A DNA stretch of 64,000 nucleotides from Obelidium mucronatum (Eukaryota > Chytridiomycota > Chytridiomycetes > Chytridiales > Chytriomycetaceae), in NCBI GenBank assembly GCA_025765595.1, contig JAIVFH010000127.1, forward strand, positions 1-64,000. The letters are read 5' to 3'. Below the pieces are notes generated by a model. The model made no database searches and was not told where the DNA came from. It worked only from the letters and a program-made list of their open reading frames with translations. Every line of letters starts with the position of its first letter. Positions within the stretch are counted from its first letter, which is position 1. The position numbers were made by a program, and so were the translations under genes. Positions 33,109 to 44,000 of this stretch are shown in pieces.

Positions 33109-34853
33109 TCACGCGTTGAACATTAAACTGGTGTGAAGTTTGAGTTGACCGCTGAAGGCATCTGGGTCATCTTCACTATTGAGAAGAGAAGAGTTTGCCG
33201 CAGGATTATACGAGAGCTGCGTGGTATGGATGGATCTTGACAGTGTTTGGAAATGCGGCGCGGGACTGCTCATGGATGGTGCTGTGGGAGTAGTTGACCG
33301 TTTCGAAAAGAATGATGGAGAGTTTGGGTCGCGGCTGGAACGGAGACGAAGGTCGGGGGATGTCTGCGGGCGCTTGAGGTGGTGGTGTTGAAGCATTTCT
33401 TTTGACCGTTGGCCGCTGGACAACAACGGAAGGCAGATCTGTACTTGCTCGACCGCTAGATCGGCTTCCTGTGCTACCGGGTGGTGAAGGAAAAAGAGAG
33501 AGGCCGGTTCGTTTCACAGTTCCGGTGTTTCGAGTTGGTGATGTTTGACTTCGAGGTGATGTTTGAATTTGTGGACTGGTTGGAGGCGATACAGACGCTG
33601 ATGGATGAGGCATGGCTGCAGCATACCGACTGTCCCGTGAATCCAATCTAGCTGACGATAACTCCAGCCGCTTTTTTGCAACAGGTGCCAAGTTTGACAA
33701 TTCCGAGGTCAAATCTTCAGTGACGTCTTCTTCTTCACGAACAGAGTCCATTCGTTCCATTCGTTCGTCCACAGCAATTTCTGAAGCAGTGTACACACTC
33801 GCGCGGTCTATATGCCGTACCAAATGTGCTGGATGTCTTGCCGCCGATGTTTGTGTGGCCAAATCAGGATCGCTATTTCGTGATGTAGTTCGGTCCAATG
33901 TGTCGTACTGTTTTGTTGTTTTAGTAATACATCGTTTGGTACAATTAGTCTACGGTAGTTAAAAAGCAATTCACAGCCTTCGGCTGTATAGAAAATTCAC
34001 AGCCTTCGGCTGTATAGACAATTCACAGCCTTCGGCTGTATAGAAAATTCACAGCCTTCGGCTGTATAGACAATCCACAGCCTTTGGCTGTATGCCATCG
34101 CCTTCGGCGATGAAGGCAAGACGATTGAACCACCGCCTTCGGCGGCACAATTCGCCTACGGCAGTAAGTACTGAATAAAAAAAAAAGAAATTCACAGCAT
34201 TCGGCTGTATACCATCGCCTACGGCGATGAAAAAGCAAGTCACAGCCTGTATAGACAATTCACAGCCTTCGGCTGTATACCATCGCCTTCGGCGATGAAG
34301 GCAATACGATCGAGCCACCGCCTTCGGCGGTACAACTTCCCCTTCGGCGCGCGCAATGCAGCCTTCGGCTGTACACCATCGCCTTCGGCGATTTGATTCC
34401 CAACTCACAGTAGTAGCAACCTCATCATCCCCTACATCTTCATCTTCATCTTCATCAAAACCCCAACCATTCCCAACCAACTCCGTAGAAGAAATATCAT
34501 CAAAAGAAGAAGACCGACTAGGACGATCCGATAAACCATCAGCTGATAAACCATCATCAGAACCACCAGCAGTTCCAAACATGCTAATGTCGGACATTAC
34601 AGTATCCAATTCCAAAATCAATTTGGATGCATTCATTGTCGAAGCATGTTTCTGAATCGGAATCGACTTTTTTCACAGTCATTCTTCGATTCACGAGGGC
34701 ACAGGACATTTGGAGAGTAGGAGGACGGTATTCGAGTTCAGCGGCGGTGAATGATATCGCGGATAGAGAGGGAGATATTGGAGAAGTAGTAGGGATTTGG
34801 AAAGGTCTGCGTGGCGGGTCGTGAATATCCGTGAAAACAGTGGGTTGTGGTTT
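33109..34853 (-). pseudogene. Truncated copy of the PH-domain protein gene
   Basis: This is a fragment of the gene at 49931-53697. It keeps the exon encoding FTDIHDPPRRP through MTVKKVDS, the acidic exon (SSFDDISSTELVGNGWGFDE), the hairpin-filled intron 34408-33908, and the Ser/Pro-rich exon (ASEIAVDERMERMDSVREEE). It lacks the first exon, being cut at about 34853 where P4-ATPase sequence begins. On the other side it stops one codon into the PH region (GQLKLHTSLMFNA then stop at 33109). It also has one extra base near 34660 compared with the other copy. With both ends lost it cannot encode the full protein. Confidence 0.8.
33908..34408 (-). repeat. Intron filled with covarying GCCTTCGGC hairpins (copy 1)
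   Basis: The 501-nt intron (GTGAGTTGGG donor, AAAACAG acceptor, both conserved in the paralogue) contains about 16 short palindromes. All share the core GCCTTCGGC, or TACGG/TTTGG variants. The flanking pairs change together: CA/TG, TC/GA and CC/GG. Neighbouring introns in this window are mostly 50-100 nt. Confidence 0.8.
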
Positions 34854-34861
34854 TTCTGCTG

Positions 34862-35009
34862 TTGCTGTCTTAGTGTCAGGCGGACGATCTGGCCGACGGA
34901 TGCGGACTTTGTTAAGCAAAGCGCGGCTGGAAGAACCGGCGCCGAAGAAGCGGCCGTTGAAATGGTGCAAATCGAACCGCCGCTTCTTCAGGCTGACTAC
35001 AGAACGTAA
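34862..35009 (+). pseudogene. Duplicated last exon of the P4-ATPase
   Basis: TCTTAG plus [11 protein letters not shown], then [20 protein letters not shown], match 28601-28742. Relative to the original, a 15-nt stretch (VVEHA) is missing and the end runs on to DYRT and a stop. There is no flippase body upstream; the sequence directly to the left is the antisense PH-gene fragment. This marks the start of duplication unit 2. Confidence 0.8.
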
Positions 35010-35041
35010 AATAATAAATAAAAACATAAACGCTTCCAGCC

Positions 35042-37981
35042 ATGGCAACATTCCGCACTGCTGGAAACGCGTACCATCTGCAGCGGCAGTTTGCGCAAGC
35101 AGTCGAATGCTACTCGAAGGGACTCGAGGTTGATCCGTCGAATCATCTGTTGCTTGGAAACAAGAGCGCTTCGCTGTTTGAAATGGGAAAGTACAGCGAC
35201 AGTTCAGCAAGCGCAAAAGCAGCTCTTTCTCTCGAAGAAAAAGTGGAACTGAATCTGAAAAGTGGAGGTTGAAGTTGGTCTCAAGAGTTGTCTCGTGTGC
35301 AATCCAGTTGGGTCTCGGACAAAACTCTCTCCACGAACTGGACCCCGACTTGCTCCAGCACAAAGACGTGGCTTCTCTAGTGAATTTACTCGGTGTCAAG
35401 CGTGTCTCGGAGCTCGATCCGTTGCTTGTCAAAGCAACAAGTGTGTTTACACGTCCCACCATTGTTTCCATGCCAACGGGATTCGAGTACTTTCCTGTCG
35501 GCCATGATCCAGCACGAAGTCTTATTGCTGGAAATGAGGGACTGAATGATCGGGAAACAACTCGCGACGCGTTGAAGCGTGTTCCAGTAGAGAAGCTCAA
35601 GAGTTTTTCTGTATTGATGGGGGGTGAGCAACAACACCACATGTATGTCCGCTGCTTACCAATTAACCGACATGTGTGATTTTAAAAACACAAAGGTTGT
35701 GGCGATGCTCGTCATATGTATGCCACCTTGGATGATTTCAAGTTCCAGTTTGCAGAAAACAGACCAAAAGGCTTTTACTCCAACAATGTCAGCATGAAAT
35801 TCCTGCTTAATGATTTGAATCCCACTATTCTCGCGCGCCAGATTTTGATTCTCACGTTCATCATGCGATTGGGCAGAGCCAAACCATCTCGGACAAATCC
35901 AGACTTCACTCTCAATCTTGCTGTCTTGACATATTTATACGTTGGTATGGCCGTACCAACGCAGATCTTCGATGCCATCTACTCTGCTATTTGCGAATTT
36001 GCGGAAGATTTTGAGGCCTCCCTTGCGGCCCATCTGCCGTTTGTGTGCTTTTTCGACGTCCAGTCGTCCAAAGCTATTCATAAAGTCTTTTGCTTGTGGC
36101 GTGATAAATCGCAGGCTTATACGGCCCAGAAGATACTCCTCGGATACAACAGGGGATCCGGTTGTTCCATCTCCAAACCAGACGGGTCGCCAAATGCAGA
36201 CATGTCTGATGCTATGAAGAGTATTTACGAAAGAAAAAAGCAAGAGACTGCAAGCGAAAGGACCTCCGATATTTCGGACCAGGAAGTCCATGAAATTCTT
36301 CCAGGCAGCGAGTCAGCAGATCGAAAGCGGTTGCTCATGTGCGCCTATCTATCGGACGGAGATCTTGACGCTAGGGTCTTCGGCACTACCTTTAGCGATT
36401 CTCAATTTCTTCAATCTGAGAAGTGCTTGTTGCCTCCTGTCCAATTACCGGGGTTAGACTCGCGCGTGAAGAATGCCATCGAGGAAATACGGTTTGGGTT
36501 TTGTAAAGATGGGAAGATGGACATTGTTGCCGACAAAGATTGGAGGATTCTGAGGAATTATGTCCAACAATACAAAGCAAATCCGGCGATGGTTGACTTC
36601 GAATATTTGGAATCGATGGGAGGCATTGTCGACCGAACTTTCAACGTAGAAGATGTCGTGAGAATGTTTAACCATCAGAGAATTGGCGAACGTGATGAAG
36701 CTGGAACCGATGTCTTTGACTTTTTTGGGATGGTTTTCTATTCTTCTTCGATTGCCTTGGAGCGCCTCAATGTCAAGATTAAGCTCCACGTCGGATGCAT
36801 GTTTTCGCTTGCACAAGAACTAGGCGAATCTTCTTCGAGTGACGGCCGATTTGATCGAATTACAGTCAACAATGTCCCCGACTATTCCGGCTTGTTGAAT
36901 TCACATCTTCTTCTCACACCGCTGCTCAAGACCGATAACCCAAAATATCCCGCCTTCATGATATCAAACTGTCTTTTGAACACCGGTATCTGGACTGACT
37001 ACAACGAGTATATATTTAGCAGCTCCATGTTTAGTGATAGGTCCGAGATGGAGTTCCTCCTGGGAATCAAGTTCTTGTGTGGCGATTTGTTTGGAGACGA
37101 TGCTCATTGGCTGTTCAACCCGACTCCTGCAGTTGCCAATGCTTTTGACCAGCGCGATGTTCTTGTAAACTGGCTGCATCGCCTACTTCTTGGAATAGCC
37201 TACCCTGCTCGACGCGCTCAAAAACGATACGCTGAAGTAAATCCTTTGACTTTAAACACCTTCCTAATGGCAGTTGAACGACTTTCCAAAACCGTTCCTA
37301 AGCATTGGCTTTCGCAAGTTCTTCAAGATCTACTGTTTTCAAGTTCTATTAAGACCAAGGCAATCCCACCAAGGCACTCCCCCAACAAACCACCGCAAGC
37401 GAACTCCGCGGGACCAACAGCAACACATGTTCTTCACATCAAGCCAATACAGCCCGAACTCCTTGCGTTGACTACTTTATGGCATCATAACCACCCGGAA
37501 ATCATTTCCGCGATTGCTTTTTGCGTTACCTTCAGTGTCTGAAATATGTGTCATCAAAACTCCCGAATTGGTCCTCAAATCCGCGTTTGAGTTATATGGA
37601 TTCAACAATTGTTTGGGTCTTGCAATTGTTCCTTTGCGAATCGTGGAACAGGATAGTGAAGGATCTTTCGCGCAATTTTTTTCCCCATTGCGTTTCAATT
37701 CGTCGAATGCATTGTATCGCAGCGTCGTTGAAATGCAGGAAGGAAACTCGTATTTGTTTTCGAGCATTTGGAGGATAGAGCGAGGGAGGGATTTAGACGA
37801 TAAGGGTGTGTTGCAATTAGGATTCACTGCTGAAAGAGAGTTTCTTGTTTTGCTGCAGTTGATGGATGAGGAGAATACTGGCAAAAAACAAAAAGAAAGA
37901 CTTGTGGCTGTCGCAGTGAGGATGGATAGTTGGGATATAATCAGTGAACCTTGCAGTGTTTTAGAGCTGAAATTAATTTGA
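35042..37981 (+). CDS. TPR and DUF4470 protein
   Basis: The first exon (35042-35623) begins MATFRTAGNAYHLQRQFAQA, with a TPR-like repeat (AVECYSKGLEVDPSNHLLLG). After a 72-nt intron, exon 35696-37981 opens with GCGDARHMYATLDDF, the hallmark of DUF4470, followed by LNPTILARQILILTF and a long alpha-helical region. Fungal DUF4470 proteins often pair this domain with TPR or MYND modules; their function is unknown. The frame shifts near 35235-35265 (between the TPR and KLVSRVVS) and near 37510-37515 (before LLFALPSVSE). With both corrected the protein is about 955 aa. Remnants of the same gene lie at 28797-29037 and 46255-46502. The gene follows the duplicated P4-ATPase exon by 30 bp. Confidence 0.65.
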
Positions 37982-38328
37982 ATAAATTCATTTTATTATT
38001 CGCCTCTGTTGAGGAGGACGTTTTCGCGTAATTGTCGGGCTTTCAAAATCAAAACAAAACTTCTCTCAAAACAAAATTCGGGAATGCCTTCATCCCCCAC
38101 ATCTGCCAACTACGCGTCTACGCCTCATACCTTTCGCATCGCATACCACCCCCCTATCTCGCTAGTTGTGTAAGTAAATTTCTCTTTTATTGACAAACTG
38201 TCAGTGTCCTAACGACAAACAAACTCATGCCATACAATTCGTCCGTGACAACAGCATCTTATAAACACGCTATCCGCAGATATCTCAGGCACCTATAGCC
38301 TCGAATATCGACCTCTGCTCAACGCGGG
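37982..38328. other. 3' flank of the TPR/DUF4470 gene
   Basis: Non-coding sequence closely matching 29038-29377 downstream of the deleted remnant, including the blocks GGGCTTTCAAAATCAAAAC and GGGAATGCCTTCATCCC. It probably contains the 3' UTR and leads into array 2. Confidence 0.6.
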
Positions 38329-41012
38329 AAATTTCAAAGACCATTCATTCATCACGGATTCCGTTCTCGGCAAGCGGCACGACTACTCCTGGAGAGCGCT
38401 AGACGCCCCTCCGGATACGTGATGAATGGGTGCAGAAATCGAGCAATTATTCAAAATCTCTTGTGCAACTGGGCTGGTAATTAATATATGGATAATGTTA
38501 TTCTTACGCGTCTTATTTGCATTTTTACTAACTATTGATTCTCTCTACCAGCTTTCGCGGCACTGGGTTGGACATCCACATCCACATGCGTGGTCGGGGC
38601 TGGTAACATACTTTAATTTCAACTTTTTTCAGCGTTTCCTTTTATTCCCATTCATCTGATACTAAATTTCGCTTCTCCTTTCTACTACAGCTCCGGCAGC
38701 TCTGGCCATAAACGTCTCAGACCTCTCCACTCATCACCCTGTTGCCAGTGTCACGACTACTCCTGGAGAGCGCTAACATTCCCTTCAACGGTGATGAGTG
38801 GGAGCAGACGTTGTAGCAAAAGTCTTGGCGGCACATGCGTGGTCAGGGCTGGTAATATACTTTTATTTGACACTTTTTCGCGTTTTCTTTTATTCCCATT
38901 CATCTGATACTAAATTTCGCTTCTCCTTTCTACTACAGCTCCGGCAGCTCTGGCCATAAACGTCTCAGACCTCTCCACTCATCACCCTGTTGCCAGTGTC
39001 ACGACTACTCCTGGAGAGCGCTAACATTCCCTTCAACGGTGATGAGTGGGAGCAGACGTTGTAGCAAAAGTCTTGGCGGCACATGCGTGGTCAGGGCTGG
39101 TAATATACTTTTATTTGAACTTTTTCGCGTTTTCTTTTATTCCCATTCATCTGATACTAAATTTCGCTTCTCCTTTCTACTACAGCTCCGGCAGCTCTGG
39201 CCATAAACGTCTCAGACCTCTCCACTCATCACCCTGTTGCCAGTGTCACGACTACTCCTGGAGAGCGCTAACATTCCCTTCAACGGTGATGAGTGGGAGC
39301 AGACGTTGTAGCAAAAGTCTTGGCGGCACATGCGTGGTCAGGGCTGGTAATATACTTTTATTTGAACTTTTTCGCGTTTTCTTTTATTCCCATTCATCTG
39401 ATACTAAATTTCGCTTCTCCTTTCTACTACAGCTCCGGCAGCTCTGGCCATAAACGTCTCAGACCTCTCCACTCATCACCCTGTTGCCAGTGTCACGACT
39501 ACTCCTGGAGAGCGCTAACATTCCCTTCAACGGTGATGAGTGGGAGCAGACGTTGTAGCAAAAGTCTTGGCGGCACATGCGTGGTCAGGGCTGGTAATAT
39601 ACTTTTATTTGAACTTTTTCGCGTTTCCTTTTATTCCCATTCATCTGATACTAAATTTCGCTTCTCCTTTCTACTACAGCTCCGGCAGCTCTGGCCATAA
39701 ACGTCTCAGACCTCTCCACTCATCACCCTGTTGCCAGTGTCACGACTACTCCTGGAGAGCGCTAACATTCCCTTCAACGGTGATGAGTGGGAGCAGACGT
39801 TGTAGCAAAAGTCTTGGCGGCACATGCGTGGTCAGGGCTGGTAATATACTTTTATTTGAACTTTTTCGCGTTTCCTTTTATTCCCATTCATCTGATACTA
39901 AATTTCGCTTCTCCTTTCTACTACAGCTCCGGCAGCTCTGGCCATAAACGTCTCAGACCTCTCCACTCATCACCCTGTTGCCAGTGTCACGACTACTCCT
40001 GGAGAGCGCTAACATTCCCTTCAACGGTGATGAGTGGGAGCAGACGTTGTAGCAATTAGTAGGCTTCTCAGGCGTGTCTGGAGCTGGTAAGATCTTTATT
40101 CTGTTTTCATCCCATTGTTTCTACATTTGTTCTCAGCTAAAACGCGCTTTTTTGACTACAGCTTGCAGCTCTAGGCATTAACATCCAAGACCTCCCCACC
40201 TTCTTGCGCGACCAGTGCCTGCCGTGCCACGACTACTCCTAGAGAGCGCTAGGTCATACCTCCTGGCGGCAATGGTGGGAGCAGATGTTGTAGCCGATTC
40301 CCTTTGTCTGTCAAGGTGGCGTGCTGGGAGCTGGTAAAACTTGCATTCTCGTTGTTTATCACTTCTGCTTTTATTTGCAATCACTGGTTACTAACTCGCG
40401 ATTTTTTGACCACAGCTTGCAGCTCTAGGCATTAACATCCAAGACCTCTCCAATCATTGCGCGACCAGTCTCCGCCGTGCCACGACTACTCCTAGAGAGC
40501 GCTAGTCACGCCCGCTGGCGGCGATGAGTGGGAGCAGATGTTGTAGCAATTAGTGGGCTTCTCTGGCGTGCCTGGAGCTGGTAAAATCTTTATTCTTGAT
40601 GTCTCTGCATTTATTCTCGGCTAAAACGCGCATTTTTTTAACCACAGCTTGCGGCTCTAGGCATAAACATCCGAGACCTCTCCACTCATCGCGCGACCAG
40701 TCTCCGCCGTGCCACGACTACTCCTGGAGAGCGCTAGTCACGCCCGCTGGTGGCGATGAGTGGGAGCAGATGTTGTAGCAAATAGTGAGCTTCTCTTGCG
40801 TTCCTGGAGCTGGTAAAATCTTTATTCTTGATGTCTCTGCATTTATTCTCGGCTAAAACGCGCTTTTTTTAACCAAAGCTTGCGGCTCTGGGCATAAACA
40901 TCCAAGACCTCTCCACTCATCGCGCGACCAGTCTCCGCCGTGCCACGACTACTCCTAGAGAGCGCTAGTCACGCCCGCTGGCGGCGATGAGTGGGAGCAG
41001 ATGTTGTAGCAA
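38329..41012 (+). repeat. Tandem array 2 of structured hairpin units (247-bp period, then divergent units)
   Basis: Eleven hairpin units. One divergent unit (38336-38437) is followed by six near-identical 247-bp units (invariant core near 38754, 39001, 39248, 39495, 39742 and 39989) and four more diverged units (near 40229, 40482, 40716 and 40947). Each unit has hairpin, GCTG|GTAA donor-like site, TACTAA-like branch sequence and CAG acceptor-like site. The ORFs of 135 and 90 codons in the array are artefacts of the repetition. Confidence 0.85.
38711..38812 (+). ncRNA. Representative structured RNA hairpin of the array (putative ncRNA)
   Basis: P1 is AACGTCT (38711-38717) with AGACGTT (38806-38812). 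P2 is CCACTCATCACC (38727-38738) with GGTGATGAGTGG (38790-38801). P3 is GTTG (38741-38744) with CAAC (38786-38789). P4 is AGTGT (38747-38751) with ACATT (38776-38780). The loop 38754-38775 includes CTACTCCTGGAGAGCGCT and is almost invariant in all 16 units. Other unit types keep every helix with different sequences: P1 AACATC/GATGTT or ATTTC/GAAAT; P2 CCACTCATCGC/GCGATGAGTGG or CATTCATCACG/CGTGATGAATG; P3 CCAG/CTGG, CCTG/CAGG or TCCG/CGGA; P4 CGTG/CACG, GTGC/GCAC or GCG/CGC. Expression is not shown. Confidence 0.6.
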
Positions 41013-41094
41013 TTAATAGGCTTTTGCCTGGAGGTTGGAGGAGCATTGGAGTTTTGTTTCTTGAGATACATAAAACTTCATCAGACAGTCTTTC

Positions 41095-44000
41095 TTATCG
41101 CAGATTAAACTCGTTCGAAAGCCAGAGCGCCCATTCACACTCCCCATCCTTTTCCATCACTACTGCCACCACTCTCTTGGTCTTGTTCAACGCACCCGCA
41201 TTCCCAAACTTCATCATGGACACACACTGCAACAGTCCAAGGTCAGAAGCACCACTACCCGCCACATCCAAGCTCTTCAGTTGTTCTAGAGCCGCTGTAG
41301 CCTCCTCTCGGTTTTCTTGAATCAAATAAAGCTGCGTCAAAACAATCGCTTGTGAAGAGACGGTATGGCAGTTTGAAAGCGCCTGCATCAATGAGACAAC
41401 CGATTGTTGCCACAGATTCGAGTCTGCATAAGCTTCGTCAAGTTCCTGCCACATTTTTTCAACATCAAAGCTTGCCAAACAAACAAATGGAAAAAAAAAC
41501 AACCAAAAAACAAACCTCCCACAAGGAAACCGAATCCGGTATACAAGTGATTGCATTCTTGTACGCACCCAACGCAGTTCATTGCTCCCCCATCGCAAAC
41601 AACGCCAACAGCATACCCCGTCGCCATCACCCTCTAATCCAAGCATTCACTATCAGATCGCGCCGGTTCCGCCATTTCCAAAGCATTTTGAAAGATTCCC
41701 GTGGCTGCCTCTTCGTTCCCTTGAGCCAACTGTGCAACCCTGCGAATCACTCTGGAATCGGCAGATTTGACCAGGATATATCAAGTGCAGTGGATCCCAA
41801 TAGACTTGCAGCGTTGTTACACACAACTTCCGTTCCTCTCGTGGATGCGTCTACGTTATCTGGTTCCAATAACTTGTCGGCATCCTCCATGGTTCGAGCG
41901 TGTAACCCCCAACCCCCAACGAGAGCCACATGCACGGATCCGATGAATTGCTGTGAACAGCAGAGTGGAAGCATGAGAGTGCTGATTTTGTGAACTTCTT
42001 TGTTGTTTCTTTGGTGCAACAGCAGAAACTGGAGGTCGCAGTCAACAAGGCATGTCCGAGTGTTTTTTGAATAGACGCAAGTTGAGGGCTCGAAATTGAA
42101 GATGACGATGTACCAGGTTTTAGAATGCTGAAGTAATGAAGCTGATGTCGCCACAGTCACCAGGGATTCTTGAATTTCTGGAGCATACCTTTTTAGAAAA
42201 AAAAAACAAACAGCCAAGGATATAAGCACACAAAAAACAGAACAACAATCAACACACAAAAAGGCATTTTTTACCTCGAAATATTGTCAGCTAGCAGCAA
42301 CCAATTTGTAGCCTTCCAAGGCGCCTGATGAATACTTCTCGCCAAAAACCCTCTACTCAATTTACTACCTCCTTGCAACAAGAAATACCGACTCAACAGC
42401 ATGTTCTTGTCTGCTTCTAGCCCGCCAATCATCATTGTATCTGGTTTCTCCTTGATCAACTCTGCCGCTGCTTCCTGTGCAAGCTCATCATTCTGCGAAA
42501 CAATACCCAAGGCCAGTAGAGATATCAAAGCCTGGGGGAAAGAAACACCCCGCTGAAGACTAAACAAAAAAAAAAATGATGTTTTTTTTTTTTTTTTTTT
42601 GGTTTTTGGGGGTGAGAATTAGAACTGTTGGAATCGCAAAAATTCCTCTTACCACGCCAACAACTGCTCCTTCGCCAAACCCAAATGAACATCCGCACCC
42701 AAAGCAAACAACACTTGACTCAACAAAAGCCTCACATTATTCTGCAATGAAACATCCGGCGCCTTCATCCCCGACAGAATATTCAACGCCTCTTGAAACA
42801 AGGTCAAACTCTCTCCCTCGAAAAATAGTGCCAAACCAAACCAACTCTCGTCAACACAGTATCCCCGCCACCGCCACTCACCTCAGAAACCCGCCGTAAC
42901 TCCTTATACACTTCAATCGACTCGCCATACAACCCAGCCGAACACAACGCGCGCGAATAATTCGCCAAACACTGCTCCAACTCCTCCTTTCCACCCCTCC
43001 CTCCATTCTTACGACAAATTTCAACAGCCTTCCCAAACGCTGCCACAGCCTCCCCAAACACACCTTGCTTCTCCCGCAACAACCCCAACAACGTGAACCC
43101 AGCCGCATCGTTTGCAGAGGCTTCACAGAATTAATCATGCTAAACACGGGGACTGCTAATACACTTGAATCTTGCTCCAACAATGCCTTGAAGGACAAAG
43201 AGGACGTGTATTTTTGGTATTCAGATAACGCGTACGAATACCCGATTTCCAGGTTTTGACCCTGAGATAGGTCGTTTGCGTGATCAAACAAATCAAGAGC
43301 TGCAGCTGCGGTAGGTTCCTTGTTGCCATTGTTGCTGGTGCTGGCGGCGGCTGAGGCAGCGCTTTGGTTAATCAACGCCTGTCCATACCAGCTGAGGCAA
43401 GTTTCAAAATCTATCAATTGCGCGCGATGGAAGCATTGTTTCGCCAAATCAAAGTTCTCATTAAAGTAATAAAAGTAACCCAAGTTTGTCCATGCCTCGG
43501 CATTCTAAAAGAAAAAAAAGTTGGTATTTTATGATATGTATGATGGTGAAACGATTTTTTTTTTTCTACCTTCTCATTCAACTCTACAGCCTTAACAAAC
43601 GCATGCTGCGCAACCTTCAAATTCACATGAAACACCACACAACCCAACGAATTCCACAACTCTTGATTCTCTGGATCCAACTGCAACGCTTTCCATAAAC
43701 TCGCCAAACTGCATTTCAAGTGTTTCTCTTGTTTAGTCACGTTGTACAGGTAGTGATACGCCATGGCAAGGTCGTGGAGATACGCTGGTTTCATGAGGGT
43801 TTGGAAGGCGGCGGCGGTGGGGGTTGCTGCAAATGTGGATCGCGATTTCATAGGCTGCGATCGCGAGGATCAAGTGCTCGAGTGTAGATACTCACGCTGT
43901 CGTCGTCGTTGTTGGTTTCGCTTTCCTCCGTGTCGTCGTCGTTGACCTCACACCATAGAACCCTGAGCCCATTTTCAAGAACCCCCAGATCCACCAATTC

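Noticed and set aside
38711..38812. Hammerhead ribozyme or box C/D snoRNA reading of the hairpin unit
   Set aside because: GTGATGA resembles a C box or hammerhead core, but it is part of the covarying P2 helix and changes in other units; no GAAA core or well-placed D box was found.
38812..38950. Spliced-leader RNA gene repeats
   Set aside because: The donor-like GTAA plus T-rich stretch suggested it, but an Sm-like site is not conserved between unit types and a branch point and acceptor follow, which points to ordinary intron signals.
39046..40059. Repeated 135- and 90-codon plus-strand ORFs in array 2
   Set aside because: Same reason: period-locked, and base changes follow RNA pairing rather than codon positions.
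38329..41012. CRISPR array or protein tandem-repeat gene
   Set aside because: Units are 247-266 bp with no short repeat/unique spacer pattern, the genome is eukaryotic, and no frame is kept across units.
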